DNA of 29,308 nucleotides, from assembly GCA_032718475.1 (NCBI GenBank), contig JAUCBJ010003452.1, positions 1-29,308 on the forward strand. Direction: 5' to 3'. The notes beneath the pieces are model-generated. The model was not told the DNA's origin and searched no databases. It saw nothing but the letters and a program-made list of their open reading frames with translations. The stretch comes from Nemertoderma westbladi. Lineage: Eukaryota; Xenacoelomorpha; Nemertodermatida; Nemertodermatidae. Below are positions 1 to 9,107 of the stretch, one piece after another (position 1 is the first letter of the stretch; each line of letters begins with the position of its first letter). The translations under genes and the position numbers were made by a program.

Positions 1-152
1 CCAGAAGCAGGGACGATACCTACTGTCTGTGTGGTAGGGGCACTAATAGTCTCAATTACGTCAGGTGTGGTGACGTTTAATTGCTGACTGGACTCGTCAG
101 CAGTCTCATATTGTTCTGTTACCGGAACGTCGGTATTTGTTGTTTGACTCAT
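1..152 (-). CDS. Possible N-terminal fragment of an unidentified ORF, cut by the window edge
   Basis: Reading the minus strand from an ATG at 152-150, the frame stays open for 50 codons to the left edge. The deduced peptide begins MSQTTNTDVPVTEQ and is rich in Thr, Ser, Gln, Val and acidic residues. It shows no signal peptide, membrane segment or recognisable domain. The start context is AAAAATGAG, and the DNA just upstream is an A/T-rich tract, whereas the ORF itself is of more balanced composition. The compositional step at the ATG suggests real coding sequence, either a first exon or the start of a gag-like retroelement protein. A 50-codon open frame can also occur by chance. No function is assigned. 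Confidence 0.35.
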   Translation of the reverse strand, partial: MSQTTNTDVPVTEQYETADESSQQLNVTTPDVIETISAPTTQTVGIVPAS

Positions 153-990
153 TTTTGGGATTTTATATTTTATATGGATTAAAATTTTTTTTTTTTTAAA
201 TTTTAATTTTAATTTAATTTAATGAAATAGTTTTAATAGAATTAGTTTTCTTTGCTTGTAATAGTTTACAAATTATTACACCAATTCAAATGTGAATTCA
301 AATAAAACAACTTTTTACAACTCAATAATTTCCAAATTCTCTTATATTTTATTTATTTCATAAATATAGCCTTGGCTCGACTTTAGGAGACCCTGGATGG
401 TGGGACAATAAGACACAACAAAGGGAAGTAATTTAAATTTTTTACTTAAAAATTACAACACCAAATTTATTTTGTATGCACAAGTATGCCACAAATACTG
501 TGCATAAGTATTTTAACAAACCTTCAAACAGCCACAAATGAACTATAGATCCCACAAGCACAATCCTATCGACACTACGACCAACCTGTGATTGCTGCTA
601 AACGACGCCGTCCCACGTCCCAACCTCGTGAATGATCAGTTCACTTGCGTACCAAGTCAAACGTCCCCAGATCCCGGATTGGTTGCGGTGACGAAAGTGA
701 TGTTCCTGTAAGTTGTATTAGAGAATTAGATGGCTGTCTGGTAGATTTACCCTAATTTTATCCTAACAATTTCGACCGAAATATAAATTTTTTAATTTTT
801 TATAAATCTTATAACGCAGCCCCTTTGGCTCTACAAACTTTCAAACTCGATACAAACTTTACTCAACGGCGGCGCTATAGCAACTCTGTGATTTATTTAT
901 AATTTTTTACAACGCAAATCAGCTAAGAATTTGTTAAAAAGGTTTCGCTAAAGCAGATTGCAGATTTATTAACATAATAACCACTGTAGA

Positions 991-1085
991 ATACGTATCA
1001 AATTATCGCAATACGTATCAGTTTCGAAAGAAAACAAAACAATAAACCGGTCTATATAAAGCTCAACAAGGAAACTCCAGTTGGT
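991..1085 (+). promoter_or_regulatory. TATA-box-like core promoter candidate with tandem upstream sites
   Basis: TATATAAA stands at 1053-1060. About 25-30 bases downstream is an initiator-like TCCAGTTGG. Upstream, the 10-mer ATACGTATCA occurs twice, at 991-1000 and 1011-1020, exactly 20 bp or about two helical turns apart. No coding gene follows on the plus strand, so this may be a solo-LTR or other retroelement promoter, or chance in AT-rich DNA. Confidence 0.3.
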
Positions 1086-2309
1086 GAGGAATCCCTGCCT
1101 GCCTGCTAATATTATCAACCTTTAATACAATTTACTAGCGTGATGGCCCCTTATCCACCACATATACTGCAAACTAAACTGCCGATAGGTAAGGGTTGTA
1201 TCGAGTACAATTTATAAACAAACAAATATAAATAACAATTTATCTTAAATTTTCCCGCTATAACAAATTCTGTATATTTCTATACACCGCACCGCTGTCG
1301 ACGGTAGTAAAAGGAAGGAAACTATACGCAATACTAAACCTGGTTATCTCGTGGATGAATTTGACGATATTCTCTAATTTTCACTTCTACTCTGTAAAGT
1401 AACTGTAAGAGTGTCAAACTAATGATTGTGAGAGAGAGATGATTAGCTATCTAAATACCCAAATACATTTATTTCTGGACTGTGAATAATGCTGTAGCTG
1501 AAACTTGGTATATAAGCTTACTCACCCCAAACAAAAGGTCAAAATATTTAGGATGAAGTGAAATGAATATTAGTATCCCAATGAGACCCAAACCTAAGCC
1601 AAAACGATGAGCGCTGATACCAAATATATATCAACACTCTCCCCCCCTTGCACTTCCGTGATGCCTGTGTGGTTATTATGATGGGGTATCCCGGTTCAAT
1701 TTGGCCCAAACCCAAGTACAGGAAATAGTTAAAGCACCAGTTAACCTAATGGAATTGTGTACATCAACCTAATGAGACCCCCCTCCCCTTGTGGCTTGCC
1801 CAGTCCAACTTACTGCCCTTATGTTTCACTCGTGTTGTGTAACATCATCCATCCATTTTGGGCTCCTGCAGTCGGCCGGTACGGCTCGACCTCCTCACTC
1901 CATAATTATATTAGACGGAGAATGTGCCTCTCATATTAAAAACAATGGGGTTTTAATTCCGAACCGATCGCTGGATGTCTTTATCGCATACTGATTTGCA
2001 AAATTACCAACACAAACAAATAATTGGGTTAATACATATCTATAGGTACGAATACATTTAACGGTACAAAATCAGAACTTGGATATAAGATAAATTCAAT
2101 ACAAATGATCTGAAAGAAAATTCAATATAAAATCTTGAAGAGTAAATACTGTAAGAATATAGGTCTGTTTTGCAACCATATAATAACAAAACTGGTTTTT
2201 ACCGGTTCCAGTAAGTTCTCGTTGACATTGCATAAAATTCAGTAAACCGGTTTTACTTGGATATGAGTAGCTACTAGCTTTCTTATTCGTCCAGCAAACA
2301 GATAAATGG

Positions 2310-2363
2310 CCAATCACAGCGCCCTTCTTATCACCTACATGGAATGGGCCTGGCGCATGCGCA
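2310..2363. promoter_or_regulatory. CCAAT box plus NRF1-like palindrome
   Basis: CCAATCA at 2310-2316 is followed by GGCGCATGCGCA at 2352-2363. The second matches the NRF1 consensus (YGCGCAYGCGCR) in all but one position and is palindromic in its core. The two motifs are often paired in CpG-type promoters. No flanking gene was found on either side, so the assignment rests on the motifs only. Confidence 0.3.
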
Positions 2364-2530
2364 TAACTGAACAGTATCTAAATCAATTTAGAAGGGCCAC
2401 CCGTTTAGGTAGAAATGTATTGGCACAAAATAAATGAGTTTTTTCCTGTATTGCTACTGCAGTACGTACAGAGTTTAACATGTAGTATATCGGTTACATG
2501 TCAATTGGGAGGAATTCGGGTGTAAACGTT

Positions 2531-3192
2531 GAGCAGACACGTGGTGGTGACACGTGGTGCATACACGTGGGGCATACACGTGGTGCAGACTCTGGTGCAG
2601 ATAGTGGTGCAGATAGTGGTGCAGACAGTGGTCCAGACACCTGGTGCAGACACCTGGTGCATACTCTGGTGCAGATAGTGGTGCAGATAGTGGTGCAGAC
2701 AGTGGTCCAGACACCTGGTGCAGACCCCTGGTGCAGACACTGGTGCAGATAGTGGCGCAGATAGTGGTGCAGACAGTGGTGCAGACACTGGTGCAGACAG
2801 TGGTGCAGACACGTGGTGCAGACACCTGGTGCAGACACTGGTGCAGATAGTGGTGCAGACAGTGGTGCATAAACTGGTGCAGACCTGTGATGCAGACAGT
2901 GGTGCAGACACTGGTGCAGACACGTGGAGCATACACGTGGTGTAGACACCTGGTGCAGACAGTCGTCCAGACACCTGGTGCAGACACTGGTGCAGATAGT
3001 GGTGCAGATAGTGGTGCAGAGAGTGGTGCAGACACTGGTGGAGTCAGTGGTGCAGACACGTGGTGCAGACACCTGGTGCAGACAGTCGTCCAGACACCTT
3101 GTGCAGACACTGGTGCAGATAGTGGTGCAGATAGTGGTGCAGAGAGTGGTGCAGACACTGGTGGAGTCAGTGGTGCAGACACCTGGGGCAGA
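2531..3192. repeat. GGTGCAGACAGT-type minisatellite with 123-bp higher-order unit
   Basis: About 660 bp are built from variants of a 12-bp unit (GGTGCAGACAGT, GGTGCAGATAGT, GGTGCAGACACT) mixed with 15-bp units of the type GGTGCAGACACGTGG or GGTGCAGACACCTGG. On the right side a longer block repeats with a 123-bp period: the AGTCGTCCAG landmark is at 2961 and 3084, and the AGAGAGTGGT landmark at 3018 and 3141. A 74-bp spacing of GTCCAGACAC (2631, 2705) marks another local duplication. Because both unit lengths are multiples of three, most frames on both strands stay open. The long low-complexity ORFs here are therefore artefacts of the repeat. Confidence 0.95.
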
Positions 3193-3193
3193 C

Positions 3194-3280
3194 CATGACC
3201 TACTACGAAGAGAAATAACTGGCCCACTAAATTTAGGGGCTTTGCAGCAGCTTAGCGGGTCGTATCTATAGTAGGTCATG
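3194..3280. repeat. Short inverted-repeat block abutting the minisatellite
   Basis: CATGACCTACTA (3194-3205) and TAGTAGGTCATG (3269-3280) are perfect 12-bp inverted copies enclosing 63 bp. Inside is a near-palindrome, GCCCACTAAATTTAGGGGC. The block starts immediately where the minisatellite ends. It may be one end of a small element that carried the array, or a stand-alone hairpin. No target-site duplication was recognised. Confidence 0.5.
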
Positions 3281-3990
3281 AATCTATCTTTTTCATTGTG
3301 TTTGTATTTATATTCTTATGGTTTCACTTTTATGGTTGAACTTTATTTTTATATTGATATTTATTTATTTATGTATGTAATGTTGTTTTACCTGTTGTTA
3401 CTATGTGCAGTATTGCCTGGTATAAAGAAATAAATAAAAAGTTCAGTTAATCGATATAGAACTAAAGATTGTCTGTACCAAATTTGGGGAAAATCCACAA
3501 ATAGATCCCTAGCTACCGCTATCTAAAAATCTAAAATCCCTGTTACTAAGGAAACAAGCAGAGAATTGAAAGTGAAAGTTTTTGGTGATATTAGCAAGTA
3601 GTACTATTATTTGCATTTATTTATTGGCATTACTGTGTTTGCATTCTAATCAATATATCAGAATTTGAAGCTAATTAACAATAAATGGTAACACTACACA
3701 CACAGTGATAATGGCTCGACTCCGTATGATAAATAACATGACTGAAACATCATTAAATTATTTAGTACTAGTCTAACTTTACTTAGATCTTTTGTAGTCT
3801 GGTAGCACTGGCACATGCATTGTGCCCCAAAAATTTACCCTAATATCTGAATGAAAAATAACATTAGAACGAATGGCGAACCATTGTGGGGCGAGCCACG
3901 AAGTGAGCGAAGCCTTAGCATAGGGTACCATTAAGGGCTTGGAAGTCAACATTTTGAATAGTCAACATTTATAATGATATTATCCAAACC
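3281..3990. other. Non-coding AT-rich stretch before the LINE fragment
   Basis: No gene or clear repeat is seen. AATAAA-type hexamers occur near 3430-3437. A GGGGCGAGCCACG string at about 3890 recurs at about 27789, suggesting that part of 3880-3990 belongs to a dispersed repeat family. Confidence 0.5.
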
Positions 3991-4029
3991 TGATTTGTCA
4001 CATCACTTATTAAATCGACATCTACGTAC

Positions 4030-4920
4030 ATGGTACTTAAAACAACCCCTGCTATCGTACTCCTATTCTATTCCAAACCCGACACCCCTGTGGAGGAGAA
4101 TCTACTCACCATAAACGAGGCTCTAAGCTATACTGATCCAAATTCTACAATTATTATCGGAGGAGATTTCAACTGCCGTTTAGACTCAGGAACTCGGGGG
4201 AAAGACTTAACAGAAGGACTTAAGACGCTGGGCTTTGCCCTCCTTAACAAACCAGAGCAACATACTTACATATCGCCTCAGGGACGGAGCACAATAGATC
4301 TGCTGTTGATGAGATGCCCACAAAACTCAGGAATTAATGTTTCAGATGTCTCCACCACAGCGAATCCACTGCGAAAACACCTACGTGTTTCTACAGAAAT
4401 TGATTTTGTGGACTGCTCTCTTATTCAACCCCAGAAACCGGAGAACCCACTAAGCAGGAAAGTAAACCTAGGTTTACTAGAACAACTGATCGACGAGTCC
4501 GAGATACAATCTCTTCTAGAGGAAGTATCTATCGATGAGGCGACAGATGAACTAACCAAAGTGTTTGAAAGAGCTGCTTGCAAACCAAAGTTAACTGACC
4601 GCCATGGAAAAGCGTGGTTCGACATCGAATGTCGCTGTGCAAAAGAACAAATACTGAACAAACTAAACCAAACGAACAGGTCAGAAGCAGATCGAAAAAA
4701 TTACTTTATCGCCAGGAGGAAATATAAAGATCTCTTGCGACGTAAGAAGGTTCAGTACGAAGAAAGCAAGCCATTAGAAAAACTCGCACAATCCGAAATC
4801 ACGCCGTGGATACTGCTCAAGGGAGAGAGCCATAACTCCCCAGCCACGATAGACAGTCTTACGCTTGAGGAGCACTTTAAGAAGTTGATTGGTACGGAAT
4901 CAAACCCCGGAAGTAACTGA
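4030..4920 (+). pseudogene. LINE ORF fragment: C-terminal APE endonuclease and linker
   Basis: The conceptual product shows the APE-endonuclease signature TIIIGGDFNCRLD at about residues 39-51. It is followed by RSTIDLLLM and a KHLRVSTEI stretch that corresponds to the usual terminal S-D-H/K-H-x motif. A basic linker rich in Lys and Arg (about 200-250) leads towards the reverse transcriptase. The frame can be extended upstream to a stop at 3991-3993, so the ATG at 4030 is only the first Met and not a genuine start. The N-terminal catalytic residues of the endonuclease are absent. The frame ends at a TGA (4918-4920) where the reverse transcriptase continues one base out of register, which indicates a frameshift within roughly 4889-4920. 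The product is presumed inactive. Confidence 0.85.
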
Positions 4921-6241
4921 CGCCGAGAAAGAGGATGATGCCTGGTACAATAAACCAATTACTGAGGCGGAAATCTCCGAAGCTGTTAACTGCACTTCGA
5001 ACCACAAGGCATGCGGGCCCGATAGAATATATTACGAGCACGTGAAAGCATCACTTCCACTAATTCTCCACATACTAGTGATCCTCTTCAACGCATGTTT
5101 GAACGTCGGAAAAATTCCAATAAGTTGGGCAATTAGTATAATTAAACTACTATATAAAGGAAAGGGAAGCAAATCAGTCCCGGACAACTATCGAGGAATA
5201 GCTCTCATTAGTGTTTTTCTTAAAATCCTCACAAAGGTTATCAACAGACGAGTTATCGCACATATAGAAGGTCTACTCCCAGCTATGCAGTTCGAGTTCC
5301 GACAGGGAAGGTCGACCATACACGCTATAAAGCTTCTACTATCGGATATATCTGCAACAATCAAAGCCCCGAGGTCACACAACTCACAGAGAACAATATT
5401 TGTCCTATTTATAGACTTCAGAAAAGCCTTTGATATGGTAAACAGAACTATTCTAGTGTATAAAATCTACAAAAACTTTGGCATCAAAGGAAAAACACTC
5501 AATCTAATAAAGGCCCTCTTGAAAAACTCTGTGAAAGTCTTTGACGGTGTCAAGTTTTCTAATGTAATTGTTCAACTTCGGGGTATTTTGCAAGGGGATT
5601 CTTTGTCACCTACTTGCTTCCTGATGTTTATTGCGGACCTGGCACAAGTTCTTCAACAAATTGCTTCTACCATAAGATTCATATTTTTTGCTGACGACCT
5701 GGTTATATACTCGCTAAAGAACAGTGATATCCAAAACGCACTAAACGAACTCTACAAATGGTCCATTAAAAACTCGATGGAATTAAATATGGGGAAAACT
5801 AAAATAATTAAATTTAGGAAAGGCGGTCGAACATCCAGGGCAGATATATTCTACTACAACGGCGTCCAAGTACCGTTATGCAACGAATACGAGTACCTAG
5901 GGGTCACCCTACAACCATCGTTATCATTCTCACGACACATAAACCAGAAGAAAAGGAAAGCTTTCTCAGCAATAGGATGCCTAAAAGATCTTCACCATGT
6001 TTCTATTAACACTGGTCTAACTATCTTCCAAATGAAAATAGACCCTATGGTTAATTATGTCTTCACAGAGATCGCCAAATTCTTTACTCTCGCGAACCTT
6101 AAACAAATTGATATCATCAAATCAACTTATGTGAAACGTCTTCTTGGTTTGCCAAAAAATGCATCTTCCACCGTGGCCCTGAAAATGATTCCAACGAACA
6201 CATACATAGAAGATGTCACTGTGTTATCCTTCAATGTTTGA
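4889..6241 (+). pseudogene. LINE reverse transcriptase domain (frameshifted element)
   Basis: This 450-residue frame holds the non-LTR reverse transcriptase core. Visible motifs are the N-terminal KACGPDRI at about 40-47, PDNYRGIALIS (98-108), the palm motif FIDFRKAFDMV with the first catalytic Asp (174-184), LRGILQGDSLSPTCF (230-244), the catalytic FADD box (267-270, Phe in place of the usual Tyr) and the thumb-side KTKIIKF (303-309) and EYLGVTL (335-341). The catalytic aspartates are intact. It joins the endonuclease frame upstream and the CCHC tail downstream only through frameshifts near 4889-4920 and 6213-6241, so the copy is broken although the core domain is complete. The enzyme would perform target-primed reverse transcription. 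Confidence 0.9.
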
Positions 6242-6548
6242 ACCTACTGTTCTAGAACAATATCGACTACATCGCCAGACAAAAGAAAGCTTATTTGTTG
6301 CAGAAAATTATTCCGAAGGCCCTGCATTTACAACATCACAGTGGCGCTCTCCCGGCCAAAAGAATCGACACCTCATAACTCGAGTAACTGTCCATGGTTT
6401 CCATTGGAAAATATGCCGAAATAAAACCCCCTTTCACGAACTTGGGGATGCCTGCACCTGTATCTACTGCGGGGGTCCTGCTTCCAACCGGCTCCATGCT
6501 ATTAGATGTGCGAGTTGCCCTCACCTATCCCTTCTAGGAAGCCTCTAG
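6213..6548 (+). pseudogene. LINE C-terminal region with CCHC-like zinc knuckle
   Basis: This frame continues the LINE product after a second frameshift. Near its end it carries CIYCGGPASNRLHAIRC, a C-x2-C-x8-H-x3-C cluster like the zinc-binding motif found at the C-terminus of several non-LTR reverse transcriptases. The preceding section, with TVHGFHWKICRNKTPFHELG, contains a regular spacing of aromatic and His residues but no domain I can name. The frame ends at 6548, about 150 bp before the A-tail, which fits a short 3' UTR. Confidence 0.75.
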
Positions 6549-6780
6549 TTCTGTCTTCGGATTATTCCCTTTTAGTATTATTTTTACCTATTATATTTTA
6601 AATTATTTTAATTTCGTATTTTAAAGTACACTGTATAATACTAATAGTTAATTAAATAAAACATAACCTGTTACCCCGCTCGGGGTGTTAATATAAAAAA
6701 AAAAAGAAATGCATAGGGCCTACCTGTACTGCACCAAAAAGCGAATAAGTAGAAAACAGTGTAAGATTGATTTTGGATGG

Positions 6781-6840
6781 ACAATATTGAATTGTAATAT
6801 TTTGGGTGGACTAGGACTATATTGAATTGTAATATTAAAT
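6781..6840. repeat. Short tandem duplication, period 35 bp
   Basis: ATATTGAATTGTAATATT is present at 6784-6801 and, but for its first base, again at about 6819-6835, with flanking GGTGGAC/GGATGGAC similarity. Two copies are visible, just before the large 695-bp duplication. Confidence 0.6.
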
Positions 6841-8230
6841 AAACTCATTTTTAACGCCCCTTAGCGGCCAGAGCCAAAATTTACATTTTTGACCAAAAAT
6901 GCTACTCCTTTGTTATACTCTATTTTCAGAAGTTGTAACCTGTTATTTTTTGGAATCAGCATGGCCGATTACGTGAAAACATTCGAGCAGAATTTTTATT
7001 TCGTATTTTTCAGGAAAATACCGCTATTTTTCAAAATAATTTTAAAATCTTCAAAAAGCAATTTTTTTCGTAAAAAATGGTATAACAGATGAACAATTAC
7101 AAATCGGTCAATAATTGATGAAATTTAACTATAAACTTGGTAAACATGACATTAACTGAAACGTTGCGGTCTGCCATGACATGGTACACAACCAGTAAAG
7201 TCTGGAAGAACAGTAATATTTAGTCATATATGTACGGTGACATAATTACAGTACTTACGACATGTGTACTCGTTCTATGTATTAATGAATGATTGATATT
7301 TAGTATTCATATATAAACAAATCAGGTAGCAGTGTGTTCTATCTACCAAAGTAAATGATGGAATAGTAAAATTATACGCGGCCCTATTTGTGTCTCATTA
7401 TTTGTGTTTCATTAAATTGGTTATTCAATTACTTCCCATAAATGATTATTGAGTTTTTGTTGTGAAAACGATGGCCGTTTGAGGCCACCGTAGTAGGGCT
7501 GCCTGGCCAGCAGTGCTAATCAGTCAGGAAGATTTAAACTCATTTTTAACGCCCCTTAGCGGCCAGAGCCAAAATTTACATTTTTGACCAAAAATGCTAC
7601 TCCTTTGTTATACTCTATTTTCAGAAGTTGTAACCTGTTATTTTTTGGAATCAGCATGGCCGATTACGTGAAAACATTCGAGCAGAATTTTTATTTCGTA
7701 TTTTTCAGGAAAATACCGCTATTTTTCAAAATAATTTTAAAATCTTCAAAAAGCAATTTTTTTCGTAAAAAATGGTATAACAGATGAACAATTACAAATC
7801 GGTCAATAATTGATGAAATTTAACTATAAACTTGGTAAACATGACATTAACTGAAACGTTGCGGTCTGCCATGACATGGTACACAACCAGTAAAGTCTGG
7901 AAGAACAGTAATATTTAGTCATATATGTACGGTGACATAATTACAGTACTTACGACATGTGTACTCGTTCTATGTATTAATGAATGATTGATATTTAGTA
8001 TTCATATATAAACAAATCAGGTAGCAGTGTGTTCTATCTACCAAAGTAAATGATGGAATAGTAAAATTATACGCGGCCCTATTTGTGTCTCATTATTTGT
8101 GTTTCATTAAATTGGTTATTCAATTACTTCCCATAAATGATTATTGAGTTTTTGTTGTGAAAACGATGGCCGTTTGAGGCCACCGTAGTAGGGCTGCCTG
8201 GCCAGCAGTGCTAATCAGTCAGGAAGATTT
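6841..8230. repeat. Perfect tandem duplication of a 695-bp unit
   Basis: Positions 6841-7535 are repeated head to tail at 7536-8230, and on reading through I saw no mismatch. The unit begins AAACTCATTTTTAACG and ends with CAGTCAGGAAGATTT. It is AT-rich and has no convincing coding capacity. Each copy holds the same 67-codon frame (6889-7092 and 7584-7787) without recognisable similarity. Each copy also carries a CTCF-like motif at its left end. Identity over 695 bp points to a very recent duplication or an assembly duplication of a single locus. Confidence 0.95.
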
Positions 8231-8307
8231 ACCGCCATTTCCGTGTAGAAAGAGGAATTCTAACTTGTTTATTATTTTTAGATCAATTATTACAAACACA
8301 TTTCTTA

Positions 8308-8676
8308 AGGCCTGTTTACACGTGGCAACTTTTAGAGCAACTTTCTCGGCAACTAGCAAATTTTTTTGGAGCAACTTAATTTAATCGCTGTTTACAAGTG
8401 GAAACTTTACCAGCAACTTGGCCGACAACTTTTAGAGCAACTTGGCTAGTTTGACTGTAAAATAGTGGGTCATTTTATCTACTAGCTAGTTTTTGATAAT
8501 TTAATTTGATTATCCCGCTTTAATTCGCCAACGCAAGTTCCTGTTTCCGTTAAAGTTGGGCATCTTTTACTGCAATTTTTTTACGTGTTTACACGGAGCA
8601 ACTTGATCGGCAACCTGGGTTGCTCTACAAGTTGCCGAGAAAGTTGCTCTAAAAGTTGCCACGTGTAAACAGGCCT
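8308..8676. mobile_element. PIF/Harbinger-type MITE, 369 bp, with 47-bp perfect TIRs
   Basis: The left end AGGCCTGTTTACACGTGGCA... (8308-8354) is the perfect reverse complement of 8630-8676 over 47 bp. TTA flanks both ends (8305-8307 and 8677-8679). A 3-bp TTA/TWA duplication with GC-rich ends followed by a GTTTACACG-type stretch is characteristic of PIF/Harbinger elements and their MITEs. The interior has no ORF but repeats degenerate copies of the GCAACTT motif of the ends, for example around 8405-8450. Perfect arms imply recent insertion. It would be mobilised only by a transposase supplied elsewhere. Confidence 0.9.
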
Positions 8677-9079
8677 TTAAAGCAAATCACATATTAATAA
8701 TAAAAAATCACTAATGAGAAACTATAATAGAATGGGGTATGGGGATTCCAGCTGTATAATTTTTAAGTATAATTATTAATTTAATTTTAAAGAAGAAAAT
8801 AATTAACTCCATGAAAGGACACACAGTAAAATGCGGTTTTTTTTACCGCAATTAACTTTATTAATTGCTTTTATCTTATCTTCCCGAAATTGAATTTGAA
8901 ACTTTATAAACTTTTACCAGACTACATATTGTGTACCTGATTACTCTCAAAAATAAAACTGTTAGCTGTGCTATTAACTTTGCTTACAATAACGTGCCGC
9001 TGTAACCTGCTCATTTCCCTTTATTGTGAATAATTAATATTGTTGAGCCTACAGGTTGGATTTGCATCAATATGCCTCA
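8677..9079. other. Non-coding spacer and 3' flank of the GTPBP6-like gene
   Basis: AT-rich, with no ORF of note. It contains short palindromic A/T strings such as GCAATTAACTTTATTAATTGC near 8848-8868. On the minus strand it would hold the end of the GTPBP6-like 3' UTR. Confidence 0.5.
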
Positions 9080-9085
9080 TTTATT
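9080..9085 (-). promoter_or_regulatory. Poly(A) signal candidate of the GTPBP6-like gene
   Basis: TTTATT on the plus strand gives AATAAA on the minus strand, 22 bases after the stop codon at 9108-9110. A second AATAAA lies at 9020-9025. The gene would have a very short 3' UTR if the first is used. Confidence 0.45.
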
Positions 9086-9107
9086 ACCAAATTATTACAT
9101 TTATAAA

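Larger units (their letters stand above)
153..2490. other. AT-rich non-coding stretch with two promoter-like clusters
   Basis: No ORF here shows a recognisable protein. Short frames at 1757-1994 (plus) and 2096-2317 (minus) are not accepted as genes. The only structured pieces seen are the TATA/tandem-site cluster near 990-1085 and the CCAAT/NRF1-like pair near 2310-2363, listed separately. The rest is simple AT-rich DNA with occasional homopolymer runs, such as the T run near 188-200. Confidence 0.6.
3991..6706 (+). mobile_element. 5'-truncated non-LTR (LINE) retrotransposon, decayed
   Basis: The element consists of the C-terminal part of an APE-type endonuclease, a full reverse transcriptase core, a CCHC-type tail, a short 3' UTR and an A-rich tail at about 6695-6705. 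Protein similarity starts abruptly just after an in-frame TGA at 3991-3993, so the N-terminal half of the endonuclease and any upstream ORF are missing. The 3' UTR contains the stem-loop ACCCCGCTCGGGGT at 6673-6686. GCATAGGG occurs at 3918-3925 and again just after the A-tail at 6711-6718. That pair may be the remains of a target-site duplication, which would put the left junction near 3926. The domain order resembles the Jockey/I/CR1 group, but the clade is not resolved. Confidence 0.85.

Noticed and set aside
1-1200. Idea of an LTR retrotransposon spanning the left edge (gag start at 152 minus, TATA at 1053 plus)
   Set aside because: The TATA box is on the opposite strand to the ORF, and no primer-binding site, TG...CA ends or paired LTR could be found.
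1757-1994. Two overlapping plus-strand ORFs of 60 and 67 codons
   Set aside because: No recognisable similarity, no regulatory context, and two frames open over the same stretch.
2096-2317. 73-codon minus-strand ORF
   Set aside because: Composition and length are compatible with chance in AT-rich DNA, and there is no domain or neighbouring gene.
2531-3192. CRISPR-like array
   Set aside because: There are no unique spacers between constant repeats. It is a degenerate eukaryotic minisatellite.
2475-3279. Several long ORFs on both strands over the minisatellite (up to 261 codons)
   Set aside because: All are low-complexity translations of 12- and 15-bp repeats that keep every frame open. There is no domain, and they overlap each other on both strands.
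6889-7787. Identical 67-codon ORF in both copies of the 695-bp duplication
   Set aside because: Its identity merely follows from the duplication. The peptide is Phe/Lys-rich as expected from A/T-rich DNA and has no recognisable domain.
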